Notes: generated by a model from the sequence alone, not told the origin. Positions 18,099 to 26,877 are shown, counted from the first letter of the stretch. The stretch is DNA of 64,000 bases from Pseudobutyrivibrio xylanivorans (GCF_010906925.1 NZ_VTVE01000003.1:310001-374000); one strand, 5' to 3'. A program made the numbers and translations.

Positions 18099-19007
18099 AT
18101 GAAAGACGTAATAAGAGCACTTTTTGCTGCTGGATTTAAGATATGGGACAATTGTATTAATTTTGCTGGAAAACAGTTTTATCTTTCAACCCAGGAAGCC
18201 GGAGAAAAGATCGGAATATGGGATACCATTGAGAATCTTTTTTTTGCAGTAAAAAATAGTGCGATACCACTTGCTACATTGTTTTTTATTATAGCTATAT
18301 ATAAATCAGTAGTAAGTTCGCCTCCTGAGCAAGCGTTGAAAAAATTTTTATCAGATGCACTTAAATATGCAGTAGTACTTCTTGTAATAGATAAACTGGA
18401 TAAAATCATCTTAGCAATAATGGAATACGCCAATTTATTTGCCAAGAGCTTTGGTATGGCGGGAGAATCAAATCTTTCAAATGGGAGAGAAGCAGCCAAT
18501 GTAAAAGCATGTGTTGAGAGTTTAGATATGGATTTGGGCGGAGTTGACGTTATGGATTTTGGCGCAACGATAGAGAATTTTTTCGAACAAATGGGTCCTT
18601 TTATACTGCTTTTTATATCAGGAGTTATAACAATTTTGGTTTTAGTCGGTTCAGGATTGACAGTCATAGGTATTGCTTACCAAAGGATTATAAAACCTTT
18701 AATAATGATACCATTATCAGCAATCGTATTAAGTATGAGTTGTTGTTCTGACGAAGGCTCAAAGACCTTATGGAGTATGGGAAAAAGTTTTTTGGGACTA
18801 TGTATATCAGGAGGATTTTTTGTGTTTGCCATAAGGCTGGGACAAAATATATCAGGAGCGTTATTAACATTGGCGCCAGTTAGTGATGCTTCAGGTGGTG
18901 ATGCAACAGAGGTGTTGCTTGCAGTAGTTGGAGCTAATATGTGTGCAATAATAACAACAGGACTTTTAAAATCAATGGATGCGATGGTACAGAAAACATT
19001 TAGCTAA
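18099..19007 (+). CDS. VirB6/TrbL-like polytopic channel protein
   Basis: A 302-residue membrane protein. The ATG at 18099 follows GAGGTGGAAGAG; the longer frame from 18063 starts inside the upstream hairpin and is rejected. About six transmembrane helices are visible: a central pair around 55-120 (ATLFFIIAIYKSVV), a hydrophobic stretch ILLFISGVITILVLVGSGLTV, and a C-terminal set ending in AVVGANMCAIITTGLL. This is the layout of VirB6/TrbL inner-membrane channel proteins, which normally follow the pilin. Sequence identity to named families is too weak for a finer call. Confidence 0.8.
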   Translation: MKDVIRALFAAGFKIWDNCINFAGKQFYLSTQEAGEKIGIWDTIENLFFAVKNSAIPLATLFFIIAIYKSVVSSPPEQALKKFLSDALKYAVVLLVIDKLDKIILAIMEYANLFAKSFGMAGESNLSNGREAANVKACVESLDMDLGGVDVMDFGATIENFFEQMGPFILLFISGVITILVLVGSGLTVIGIAYQRIIKPLIMIPLSAIVLSMSCCSDEGSKTLWSMGKSFLGLCISGGFFVFAIRLGQNISGALLTLAPVSDASGGDATEVLLAVVGANMCAIITTGLLKSMDAMVQKTFS

Positions 19008-19022
19008 GTGGGAGTGTATAAA

Positions 19023-19577
19023 ATGGCAGTACAATTTGAAAGAAATATTAATTTGGAAGATATCGATAGCGATGCATTGTTTGGAATAGAGTATTTAGCT
19101 CATCAGACTGTTGGGCAAAAAATAATATTATGGGGAAATGTCATTATAGCCGTATTTGGATTTGTATTCTTACAATTGGTTTATGACGCGCCAGTATTAA
19201 TTACATTTCCTGTGTTATTTGTTTTCTTGTCGATAGGATTTTTGTTTGGAGCTAATCAAAGCGAAAATCTATCTATAGCAGGATATTTAAAATTGTTGTT
19301 TTTTAAACCTAAAAAATATTTGAACTTTAGTTCTACAGAAGATATCAGCTTAATGAAGGAAGAGGCTGTGAAATTAAAGAATGAGGCTGAGATTCAGAAG
19401 AAGAGAGAGGTATCAGCTACCCCAGAGGGTCAGAGAAGAAGTCTCATAGTAGTAATTGTATTAATAGTTACATTTATAGTATTTGCAATGGTAATGTTTG
19501 GACTGAAAACATATAAGGTAAATAATTCGGTTCATCATACAGTTGGAGCGTTGGTTCAACAACAGAGTCTACTTTAG
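19023..19577 (+). CDS. PrgI/VirB3-like membrane protein with extra C-terminal helix
   Basis: A 184-residue protein starting at ATG 19023 with GTGGGAGTG upstream. Two closely spaced hydrophobic helices near residues 35-80 (IILWGNVIIAVFGFVFL and LITFPVLFVFLSIGFLFG) match the PrgI/VirB3 pattern seen between pilin and VirB4 in T4SS loci. A charged Lys/Glu helix follows, then a third transmembrane helix (about 143-165) and a short outside tail. The third helix is not typical for PrgI, so the call rests on topology and position. It is part of the run from 18099 to 22258. Confidence 0.65.
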   Translation: MAVQFERNINLEDIDSDALFGIEYLAHQTVGQKIILWGNVIIAVFGFVFLQLVYDAPVLITFPVLFVFLSIGFLFGANQSENLSIAGYLKLLFFKPKKYLNFSSTEDISLMKEEAVKLKNEAEIQKKREVSATPEGQRRSLIVVIVLIVTFIVFAMVMFGLKTYKVNNSVHHTVGALVQQQSLL

Positions 19578-19587
19578 GAGATAATCC

Positions 19588-20070
19588 ATGCAAATTGATT
19601 ATGTGAGTGTTTTTGAAAAGCTTAAAGAAAGAGACATATTATTTAACGGTAGAAACAATCTTGCAGTAAAAAAAGAAATAGAGCCATTTATAAATCTTAG
19701 AAATCTTAATGAAAGAATGGCTTATAAATATTTGTTGGTACAGTACGAGTTTTATATTTTTCATTCGCTGTATTGTGTCGATTTGATAGAAGCGGGTGTT
19801 TGCGAAAGTGATATGTTGCAAATTGGCTTCACAAGCTTTGAAATAGATACAGCAAGGCGGCTTTTAAAACGGTACGGCAGAGCCTTTGAAAAGAAGAAGT
19901 ATCTCTATTTGGCAAATATAAAGATGGGACTCATAGCCAGTGCCATATGTTTGATACTTGAAAACAAGCCACTGGATTCAGTTCCTATAGAAATATTAGC
20001 ATCTGCTAGACGTAGAATAAAATATGCAAATGATGAGTATAAGAAGGAGTTAATGATAAGGAGTTCATAG
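19588..20070 (+). CDS. Unknown helical cytoplasmic protein of the T4SS operon
   Basis: A 160-residue basic, mostly helical protein without signal peptide; one mildly hydrophobic stretch (MGLIASAICLILENK) may be buried rather than membranous. GGAGATAATCC precedes the start. The stop is one base before the next ATG, so it is translationally coupled to the anchored surface protein. No family is recognised. Its place between two membrane components suggests a cytoplasmic assembly factor. Confidence 0.75.
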   Translation: MQIDYVSVFEKLKERDILFNGRNNLAVKKEIEPFINLRNLNERMAYKYLLVQYEFYIFHSLYCVDLIEAGVCESDMLQIGFTSFEIDTARRLLKRYGRAFEKKKYLYLANIKMGLIASAICLILENKPLDSVPIEILASARRRIKYANDEYKKELMIRSS

Positions 20071-20071
20071 A

Positions 20072-21373
20072 ATGCAAAAAAAGATTCTAATCATAATTAT
20101 CATTGTAGCATCAGTGTTAATGATTGCCAGTGTAGTATTGTCTCAAACGGGAATACTAGATGCTGGAGAAGCCCAGGCGGCTGGAGATGGTAGCATAGAA
20201 GTAATAAATAATGTAGAAGAATTAGAAGATGAATGTTTCTATATCTGGAAGAATTGTAAGGGTAAGAAGATAGATGCAAAAGATAATGAGTTTATCCTAT
20301 GCCCAGAAGAAAGATCCAATATCGATTATGAAGACAAAGACGATGGAGGAGCTAATTACACTGTTTGGGTAGATTCTTCTAAGGATGGATTGATTCCTAC
20401 TTTGACCAGTTCAGATATGTTATTATATAAGAGCAAGAAGGGCATCCCTGAGACGTTTGATTTTTTGAGATTATATGAAAATGGATATTCAATAGGTGTT
20501 ACTTCCCTGGCGCCAGATGATGGTCATTATTATATTAGTGGCTATGATGGTGATATTGATGAATATGTTAATATTAAGAGTGATGCTGGTGAATTGGATG
20601 GGTTAAATGTCGAGAGGCTTTATTTTGATAAAGTTGGTGGCGTTTCAGTTGATGAAAACAACATATCTGCGTCAGGAATAATTACTGGATTAAAGAAAAA
20701 TAAACAGTATGTGTGTGAGTTATATACGGGCACATATTATCAGGATTATATGCTTACATCTAATCAGCATACATTTACTGAGTTTGAGGATTTTGAGTGT
20801 AAAGGATATAGTTTCTTACATTCGAGCTGTATTTCGGTTGAGATCCCAGAGTGGTTGTGTACAGGCTACTATTACTTAAATGGTGAGGCGCTGTTTAGAT
20901 ATGTAGATGATAATGATGTTGCAATCTACAATGGCAAGCCATATGATAAAAATATTGATTGGAATGTGCCATTGATTCAATACAATGAAATGGGACAAGT
21001 AATATTTGACCCTTCGCAGCCAGTTGATGAAGAATCTATAGCTATAGAAGTGGAGGGAGAACCTGAAGGAGATGAACAAGTCCCTGAAGTAGCAGGTGGA
21101 AATACAGCGACTTGGACTTATAATATAGTAAGCGATGAGGCATTTTGTGCAGTAGTTAATGTTACCGCACTTGAGAATAGTGAGCCGGCATATCTATTCG
21201 TTACACCTCCTGATGGAGAAGAAGTCAGCTATGAGGAGAAAGACAACCAGATAGTAGTTAACATAGCTAAGCCACAAGAGGGTGAGTACACATTTAGAAT
21301 AGAAAATATTACAGGAAGAAAGTTTTCTGTTTTATACTCAACCGGTGAGACTTACTATGGAGAAGGAGAGTAG
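20072..21373 (+). CDS. Membrane-anchored extracellular protein of the T4SS operon
   Basis: A 433-residue protein with an N-terminal signal-anchor (residues 3-25) and a long acidic extracellular part. The region from about 40 to 310 contains many aromatic and acidic residues and may hold one or two beta-rich domains. A linker (EGEPEGDEQVPE) leads to a C-terminal beta-sandwich-like domain of about 90 residues ending in FRIENITGRKFSVLYSTG, similar in pattern to PPC or FN3 folds. The linker closely resembles one in the next protein. I infer a surface structural component of the secretion apparatus. Confidence 0.8.
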   Translation: MQKKILIIIIIVASVLMIASVVLSQTGILDAGEAQAAGDGSIEVINNVEELEDECFYIWKNCKGKKIDAKDNEFILCPEERSNIDYEDKDDGGANYTVWVDSSKDGLIPTLTSSDMLLYKSKKGIPETFDFLRLYENGYSIGVTSLAPDDGHYYISGYDGDIDEYVNIKSDAGELDGLNVERLYFDKVGGVSVDENNISASGIITGLKKNKQYVCELYTGTYYQDYMLTSNQHTFTEFEDFECKGYSFLHSSCISVEIPEWLCTGYYYLNGEALFRYVDDNDVAIYNGKPYDKNIDWNVPLIQYNEMGQVIFDPSQPVDEESIAIEVEGEPEGDEQVPEVAGGNTATWTYNIVSDEAFCAVVNVTALENSEPAYLFVTPPDGEEVSYEEKDNQIVVNIAKPQEGEYTFRIENITGRKFSVLYSTGETYYGEGE

Positions 21374-21442
21374 CTAATTTCAACATAGAAATTGAACTAT
21401 AAAGTAAGCTTAAAATACATCGAACAAAGGAGAATAGTTAAA

Positions 21443-22258
21443 ATGAAAAAGATGAAATTAGTATGGTTATCAATGGCTCTTGTGGGTGCAGTTGCATCTT
21501 TTGCAGCCTGTGGAGACAAAGATGGGGAAAATGGACAGCCTTCTGTGGAAATCGGTGGTGACATCGAACCAGAAGGAGATGAAGATGTACCTGAGGGAGG
21601 AGCTTTTGGAGCAGAAGTTGCCGAGGACTATCCTATTTCTCCAGAAATGCAGAGCCAGTTAGATGCTTTGGATACTAATTATAAAAAGGTGAACTGGCAG
21701 ATTGCATATGCACCAGCAGATAATGATGGGATCATTGTATCTGAGACATCTTATATTAATACTAAGGGAAGTCATCATTTAGTCGTAGCATACACAAATC
21801 TTACTGATGAAGGTGTTAGTATGTCTTTCGAGGGCTATGCTCAAAATGTATCTGGCGATGTTGTAAAAGATTTAGTAGAAACAGATGTTGAGCTGGGTCC
21901 AAAGATTACTATCGTTAGAGATTTAGATTTTGAAAATGATGAACCATCTGGTGAAATTGATTGGAAAAACTTTTCAGTTGTTGCATCAGAAAAAGAATAT
22001 GTACCATATCAGATTGGTGCTGAATTGCTAACAGAAAACGATGGTGAATACTATATCCAGGGGTCAGTTACAGTAGAAGAAGAATTAGATGTACCAATTG
22101 ATGGAGATCTTGGATATGGATTTGTGCTTGATGAAGACGGAAATATAATTGAGGGAAATAAGGTAATTACTAATCGAAAAATGAAGTTCTTTACGGATTC
22201 ATTTGGGGGTAAAAATGCAGATGTTGTATATTATACAAATATCTACAAAGCTTATTAA
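21443..22258 (+). CDS. Lipoprotein of the T4SS operon
   Basis: A 271-residue lipoprotein. The ATG at 21443 follows AAAGGAGAATAG and starts a normal signal peptide with lipobox FAAC (Cys21). An acidic linker (EPEGDEDVPEGG) resembles the linker of the preceding surface protein. The mature domain (about 70-271) looks like a beta-sandwich with HHLVVAYTNLTDEGV, a pattern seen in DUF5067-type surface domains. It is the last gene before a terminator, so it closes the apparatus operon. A role as outer-face component of the channel is inferred from the context. Confidence 0.8.
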   Translation: MKKMKLVWLSMALVGAVASFAACGDKDGENGQPSVEIGGDIEPEGDEDVPEGGAFGAEVAEDYPISPEMQSQLDALDTNYKKVNWQIAYAPADNDGIIVSETSYINTKGSHHLVVAYTNLTDEGVSMSFEGYAQNVSGDVVKDLVETDVELGPKITIVRDLDFENDEPSGEIDWKNFSVVASEKEYVPYQIGAELLTENDGEYYIQGSVTVEEELDVPIDGDLGYGFVLDEDGNIIEGNKVITNRKMKFFTDSFGGKNADVVYYTNIYKAY

Positions 22259-22300
22259 TTGTAAGTTATGAAAATGAGAGAGACTATGTTATAGGCTATC

Positions 22301-22336
22301 AAGCCTGGCTGCATATATGCAGTCAGGCTTATTTTT
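22301..22336 (+). terminator. Terminator closing the T4SS operon
   Basis: 14-bp stem (22301-22314 with 22317-22330, one G-U pair) followed by ATTTTTG. Confidence 0.85.
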
Positions 22337-22670
22337 GCATATAAAAATTCACGGTCTTTGAAACACCAATTCCACCTGTATTAACATCATTTGAATACCA
22401 ATCTAGGTAGTTCTATATAGGTCATTTTATAAAAACTACGGTGTTATTAATGATTTTAAGAATAACACCGTAGAAAAATTAAAATATTTCACTAGGTGTA
22501 TATTATCTCTAGTCTTTTGGAGGGCATCATCAATATTGTGAGAAATAATCACCTATCTTTTCGCAGCTATAATCTCAAATTCTTTAAATTCCTACGGTGC
22601 AAAAACCATTTTTTGTATTAAACCCGTAGCTTTTGAAATCCAGTCCAATAGTTATGCCACAGTAGCATTT
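22337..22670. other. Gene-free spacer with two inverted repeats
   Basis: No coding frame is supported here. A perfect 13-bp inverted repeat (22436-22448 with 22461-22473) has a T-tract on the minus strand and may be a minus-strand terminator. A second loose pair (CTACGG at 22592 and CCGTAG at 22624) shares the CTACGGTG core. The stretch could be a decayed small mobile element. Confidence 0.5.
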
Positions 22671-22703
22671 TGGACCACTAACCCCGTCCCCTAGGACCAT
22701 TTT
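22671..22703 (+). repeat. REP-like repeat copy 1
   Basis: A 33-bp unit with core CCCCGTCCCCTAGG, also found at 23909, 25642 and 28732. Ends are partly complementary (TGGACC, GGACCA). It precedes lipoprotein copy 2. Confidence 0.8.
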
Positions 22704-22817
22704 AAAAATTTATAGAAAATGGAAAAAAATGATTTTGTTATTTAAATTATTAATGTGGGTAGGAAGACTATTTTATTCATAGAAGATATTTTAAATAGAA
22801 AAAATGGGAGTGTTTTG

Positions 22818-23888
22818 ATGAAAATAAAGCTATTAATTTTAGGTATACTAAGCGTCTTAATGTGCCTATGTTTCGTGGGGTGCCAAGGAAGAGTTGATAC
22901 GAAATCAGAACTTAAACATTATTTGCATTCCAATGGTCATTGGTTATGTAGTATTGAAGAGGGGCCTGTTGAGACCGGTCATGGTGATTTCTATTGGAAT
23001 GTATATGACAAAACAAATGAAATACACTTTACAGTTTATCAAGAATTAACAGAAGATTTGTATGGTTCAGTAGAAGTTTTTGATAACTATAATGCGAAAT
23101 TAGTGGAAAAACATATAGATGATTTTCCTGACCATGAAGGTGTTGAGATATACACAAAGGCAGAGTGGGATACAGATCCTATTTTAAGGTTTGAGTTTGC
23201 AAATGTTGAAGATTTGGAAAAGAAATGTAAGGTTGTGGAGAAATGTGCAGAATATATAGATACACTGGAGAAAGATATGCATATAGCTGTTTCTGCCAAA
23301 TATAATAGCCCTCGTGTGGAGTTTTTTAAGGATAATTCTCTGGATGATATAATGGGCAATTTGGATTATGGTTATGGCCTAACTTATGAGGAGATTGAAA
23401 ATGGTGAATTATTAAAAATGATAAAAGATAAATATTTTAGTTGGGGATACCAATATCGTTTTCAAGAAATAGAATCCGAAATGACAGAAGAAGATATTAA
23501 AAATTTTTGGGATGATTCATTTAATAGTTGTATAGTTGTTTATCACAGTGGCGATGAGGATGCCCCTAATAATAAGGACTTCAAAGTGTATGATGATATA
23601 TATGGTGGTGGATATATTACCTATGGCAATATGTATTATTTATTGATTGAAGAAGGTTTTGATGTAGAAGGTACGACTGACGATTTTACAGTAACTAACA
23701 TAGATGGACAGAGCTGTAGGTTTTCATATTCATTTGTAGATGACAGCAAGTATAAAACATATTACTTAGTTGATGGTGAAGTAGTACAATGCAGCATTAA
23801 ATATTTTATGTTAAATACAGTAGAATTTAAGGATTTGTTTGGCCTATCAATAAAAAGTGCAGCAGAGGTTTCAAACACAAATAAATAA
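22818..23888 (+). CDS. Orphan immunity-like lipoprotein (copy 2)
   Basis: A 356-residue lipoprotein starting at ATG 22818 with TGGGAG upstream; lipobox FVGC (Cys22). It is paralogous to the lipoproteins at 5400 and 25789. The first ~111 codons plus 147 bp upstream are nearly identical to copy 3 (about 14 differences in 480 bases by eye); the rest diverges strongly. No lipase gene follows, yet the ribosome-site sequence that precedes effector 2 (AAGCGGAAAGGAAAAGGT) is still present after its stop and then runs into a REP-like repeat. It is thus a duplicated immunity gene whose effector is missing, perhaps kept for protection from relatives. Confidence 0.85.
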   Translation: MKIKLLILGILSVLMCLCFVGCQGRVDTKSELKHYLHSNGHWLCSIEEGPVETGHGDFYWNVYDKTNEIHFTVYQELTEDLYGSVEVFDNYNAKLVEKHIDDFPDHEGVEIYTKAEWDTDPILRFEFANVEDLEKKCKVVEKCAEYIDTLEKDMHIAVSAKYNSPRVEFFKDNSLDDIMGNLDYGYGLTYEEIENGELLKMIKDKYFSWGYQYRFQEIESEMTEEDIKNFWDDSFNSCIVVYHSGDEDAPNNKDFKVYDDIYGGGYITYGNMYYLLIEEGFDVEGTTDDFTVTNIDGQSCRFSYSFVDDSKYKTYYLVDGEVVQCSIKYFMLNTVEFKDLFGLSIKSAAEVSNTNK

Positions 23889-23908
23889 AAGCGGAAAGGA
23901 AAAGGTAA

Positions 23909-23941
23909 TGGACCAGTAACCCCGTCCCCTAGGATCATTTT
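23909..23941 (+). repeat. REP-like repeat copy 2
   Basis: Same 33-bp unit as copy 1 with two or three changes. It replaces the expected effector gene after lipoprotein copy 2 and lies at the 3' edge of the HipA-like module. Confidence 0.8.
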
Positions 23942-23947
23942 GGGCTA

Positions 23948-24757
23948 TTAGTCAAAACTGGTAAGGTTGCCTCTTAGGAATACGTTTTCTTTCCAGGTGT
24001 CTTTTATGGGATGGAGAGTATTGCTTTTTACCAGATAATTGAGGTTCTGCCTTGTGCAACCAAGAATATCACATGCAGTTGAGGTATTTACTATGCAGTG
24101 ATTAGCGAAATCTTTGAAAACAGAAGCAAATATTGGCAGGATTACTCCTTGATTTAGCAAGACAGTTTTACTGATGGAAATAGAATTGTTAAAGGTGATT
24201 CCATATCCTCCTGCATCAACTTTCAGAGTCGAGATTATCCTGTTGTTGGAAAGAATAGTTTTTATTTTTGGAACATCATCTATACAGCGCTTTAGATCAA
24301 TTTCCATGGCTGTATCGTTTTTGAGAAGACATATTATTCGATTATCAACTATAGGAAAGCTCTCGAGTATATTACTAACCTGACGTTCCTTTACCCAATC
24401 AGGCAAGTCATTCTCTGAGATTTCAGCTATATAACAAGAATCTTGAGAGGAAATTCCGTTGCTTAATGCAAGTAGCTTACCTTCATTATAAGTGGTGAGC
24501 TTGGCATTTTTCAGAATGAGGCCTATATTTTGACGGCCGGTAGGAATAACTCGTTCTTCGACCCAGAGTTTGGAAATATCTTTTGGTACGGTAAAAATAT
24601 TATTTTTTACTAGCGACGAAAAAAGAATCGGCGCCGTCCACTCATCCAGAAAATCAGCTAATTCTATTACAAACTCATTGGAACGCTCGTAAAAGAAAAG
24701 ATATCCAATTGCTTTATTAGATTCAATATCCTTATCATGAATTGCAAATATTCTCAT
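23948..24757 (-). CDS. Partner of the HipA-like kinase, with C-terminal helix-turn-helix
   Basis: A 269-residue protein. Its start overlaps the end of the HipA-like gene by 23 bases, so the two are translationally coupled. A helix-turn-helix is visible near the C-terminus (TSTACDILGCTRQNLNYLVK), where residues match the MerR/excisionase-like or phage-type pattern of DNA recognition. The rest is alpha/beta without a recognised family. In HipBA modules the antitoxin is usually a short upstream HTH protein; here the HTH is at the end of a long downstream protein, an unusual arrangement. It may bind the palindrome overlapping the operon promoter. Confidence 0.7.
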   Translation of the reverse strand: MRIFAIHDKDIESNKAIGYLFFYERSNEFVIELADFLDEWTAPILFSSLVKNNIFTVPKDISKLWVEERVIPTGRQNIGLILKNAKLTTYNEGKLLALSNGISSQDSCYIAEISENDLPDWVKERQVSNILESFPIVDNRIICLLKNDTAMEIDLKRCIDDVPKIKTILSNNRIISTLKVDAGGYGITFNNSISISKTVLLNQGVILPIFASVFKDFANHCIVNTSTACDILGCTRQNLNYLVKSNTLHPIKDTWKENVFLRGNLTSFD

Positions 24758-25556
24758 AGTATTTATACCTCGATGAAAGCATCTCCCAAATCTTGTCTAT
24801 ATGTTCTACGGATAATATTTTATCCAAATCCTTAAAAATATAATCGCGACTATCTTCAGTTAGCCTCCCTTTGAAAATATAAGGCCTGTTAGATAGAAGA
24901 GATATGTTCTCTAATGTTGATCTTGTGCCTATAAAATTCTGACAAGCTCTATCTTCTTGAATATCAAATTTATTAATATCATCCTCAGTAAAACATGAAC
25001 ATAAAAAGGATAAGCCGTGGTCAAAAAGTGGAGCAATTCTTAAGGTCTTCTTTCGGGCATTCCTAAGAACCTCTATATTAGCACCATGTCTATCACGATT
25101 GAGAATTAGATAGTCTATAACAATCATAGTATCTATGTATTCCTGCCACCCCTGAGCTACGCAAAAATCATAGTGACTCTGCCCCTGTGCAGCATTGACA
25201 GAATAGTAGTTATCTAAAGCGGCTTTCGTCTCTTTGGGCTGTTTAAAATCCTCTGAAGCGCATAGCCATGTTTCGTATATGCGGCCCTCTATTTCAATGT
25301 CTGCATGAATTAACTGATAGTGCAGATGCTCTACCTGGAGAATGGTCAGAAGTCTATCGACAATAATCTCGTTAACGCATTCGTGGCCAATGATTCCCTT
25401 TTCTGTATCAAAAAGAGAGAGCTTATAGTATATCTTATGTCCGTCAATTGTCTCCTGAGATTTCAAGTAAGTTCCGACAGTTCCGCTGGAATTACGGGCG
25501 TGAGACCATTTGAGATGTGTTAAATTCTGTTTTTTTAGTATAACCTTTGTCTCCAA
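24735..25556 (-). CDS. HipA-like serine/threonine kinase
   Basis: A 273-residue protein beginning with TTG at 25554-25556, supported by a perfect AGGAGGA at 25564-25570 with seven-base spacing. The kinase core is recognisable: the catalytic loop LILNRDRHGAN and the metal-binding segment IAPLFDHGLSF, both hallmarks of HipA C-terminal domains. It is shorter than classical HipA (about 440 residues) and lacks the N-subdomain 1 region. HipA kinases inactivate translation factors such as GltX in the cytoplasm; here it could be a toxin or a regulatory kinase. The module lies in antisense orientation between two REP-like repeats, consistent with insertion into the effector locus. Confidence 0.75.
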   Translation of the reverse strand: METKVILKKQNLTHLKWSHARNSSGTVGTYLKSQETIDGHKIYYKLSLFDTEKGIIGHECVNEIIVDRLLTILQVEHLHYQLIHADIEIEGRIYETWLCASEDFKQPKETKAALDNYYSVNAAQGQSHYDFCVAQGWQEYIDTMIVIDYLILNRDRHGANIEVLRNARKKTLRIAPLFDHGLSFLCSCFTEDDINKFDIQEDRACQNFIGTRSTLENISLLSNRPYIFKGRLTEDSRDYIFKDLDKILSVEHIDKIWEMLSSRYKYYENICNS

Positions 25557-25576
25557 TATATCATCCTCCTATGCTA

Positions 25577-25607
25577 ATAATACAATGTTATTTGACGTGC
25601 GTCAAAT
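25577..25607 (-). promoter_or_regulatory. Promoter and palindromic operator of the HipA-like module
   Basis: On the minus strand TTGACG, a 17-base spacer and TATTAT form a near-consensus promoter. A perfect inverted repeat with 8-base arms (25590-25597 and 25600-25607) covers the -35 box. A bound repressor would block RNA polymerase, so autoregulation is likely. Confidence 0.8.
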
Positions 25608-25641
25608 AGATTCTATAATAATCACAAGTTTGTGACGAAAA

Positions 25642-25674
25642 TGAACCACTAATCCCGTCCCCTAGGACCATTTT
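25642..25674 (+). repeat. REP-like repeat copy 3
   Basis: Same 33-bp unit; two changes from copy 1. It precedes lipoprotein copy 3 exactly as copy 1 precedes lipoprotein copy 2. Confidence 0.8.
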
Positions 25675-25788
25675 AAAAATTTATAGAAAATGGAAAAAAA
25701 CGATTATGTTTTTTAAATTATTAATGTGGATAGGAAGACTATTTTATTCATAGAAGATATTTTAAATAGAAAAAATGGGAGTGTTTTG

Positions 25789-26853
25789 ATGAAAATAAAG
25801 CTATTAATTTTAGGTATACTAAGCGCCTTAATGTGCCTATGTTTCGTGGGGTGCCAAGGAAGAGTTGATACGAAATCAGAACTTAAACATTATTTGCATT
25901 CCAATGGTCATTGGTTATGTAGTATTGAAGAGGGGCCTGTTGAGACCGGACATGGTGATTTCTATTGGAATGTATATGACAAAACAAATGAAATACACTT
26001 TACAGTTTATCAAGAATTGACAGAAGATTTGTATGGTTCAGTGAAAGTTTTTGATAACTATAATGCAAAATTAGTGGAAAAACATATAGATGATTTTCCT
26101 GATCATGAAGGTATTGAGATAGATACAGAATCTTCGTGGAGGGGATATCCTATTTTGAGGTTTGAGTATACAAACATTGAAGATCTGGAAAAGAAATATG
26201 AAGTTGTGGAGGAATGTGCAGAATATATCAATAAACTGAAAAAAGATATGGAGATAGCTGTTGTAGGTAAATATAACAGCCCTCGTGTAGAGTTCTTTAA
26301 GGAAAATTCCTTAGAAGATTTTTATGATTATATAAATAATGGTGATGTTTGCAATTATTTGGATATTAAAAGAGGCGAGGCATTAAAAACAATAAAACAT
26401 GAGTTATTTGATTGGGGATATGAATATCATATTCCTGAAGTTGAAAACGAGATGACAGAAGATGATATTAGGTATTTTTGGTCAATTCCTTATCATCATC
26501 GTATAGCTGTATACCGTAGCGGAAGTCCGGAAGATTCAAACAATAAGGACTACGATATTTATGAGGATATATATATTAATAGCGACATTAATTTTGGAAA
26601 TCTTTATTATCTATTAGTTAAAGAAGGCTTTGACGTAAAAGGCACAGTAGAGGATTTTACGATTACTAATTTGGAAGGTCAGAATTGTCAATTTTCGTAT
26701 GCATTCGCCGAAGGGGGTGAGACATATTATTTAGTTGATGGAGAGAAAGTTTTTTGTGATACGAATTATTATGGATTGTATAAAGGAACTATACATAAAT
26801 TGTTTGGTCTGACGGTAGAGCCTGTAGTGGATGATTCAGATATTAATAAATAA
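25789..26853 (+). CDS. Immunity-like lipoprotein (copy 3), upstream of effector 2
   Basis: A 354-residue lipoprotein; ATG 25789 with TGGGAG upstream, lipobox FVGC (Cys22). The N-terminal third is almost identical to copy 2, while the remainder differs, although shared motifs persist (YNSPRVEFFK, NLYYLL, FDVKG). It precedes the lipase gene by 24 bases, the reverse of the order at effector 1. The pairing supports an effector-immunity relation. Divergence limited to the C-terminal two thirds suggests that this part carries specificity for the cognate lipase. Confidence 0.85.
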   Translation: MKIKLLILGILSALMCLCFVGCQGRVDTKSELKHYLHSNGHWLCSIEEGPVETGHGDFYWNVYDKTNEIHFTVYQELTEDLYGSVKVFDNYNAKLVEKHIDDFPDHEGIEIDTESSWRGYPILRFEYTNIEDLEKKYEVVEECAEYINKLKKDMEIAVVGKYNSPRVEFFKENSLEDFYDYINNGDVCNYLDIKRGEALKTIKHELFDWGYEYHIPEVENEMTEDDIRYFWSIPYHHRIAVYRSGSPEDSNNKDYDIYEDIYINSDINFGNLYYLLVKEGFDVKGTVEDFTITNLEGQNCQFSYAFAEGGETYYLVDGEKVFCDTNYYGLYKGTIHKLFGLTVEPVVDDSDINK

Positions 26854-26877
26854 AAGCGGAAAGGAAAAGGTGAGAAT

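Noticed and set aside
18179-18667. Minus-strand open frame inside the VirB6-like gene
   Set aside because: Overlaps a well-supported membrane protein gene, no ribosome site.
8703-22258. Classification as an integrative conjugative element
   Set aside because: No relaxase, integrase, oriT or att repeats seen in the window. The elements may lie outside, so this is left open in the findings rather than called.
22337-22670. Insertion sequence remnant
   Set aside because: Inverted repeats are present but no transposase fragment or target duplication can be identified.
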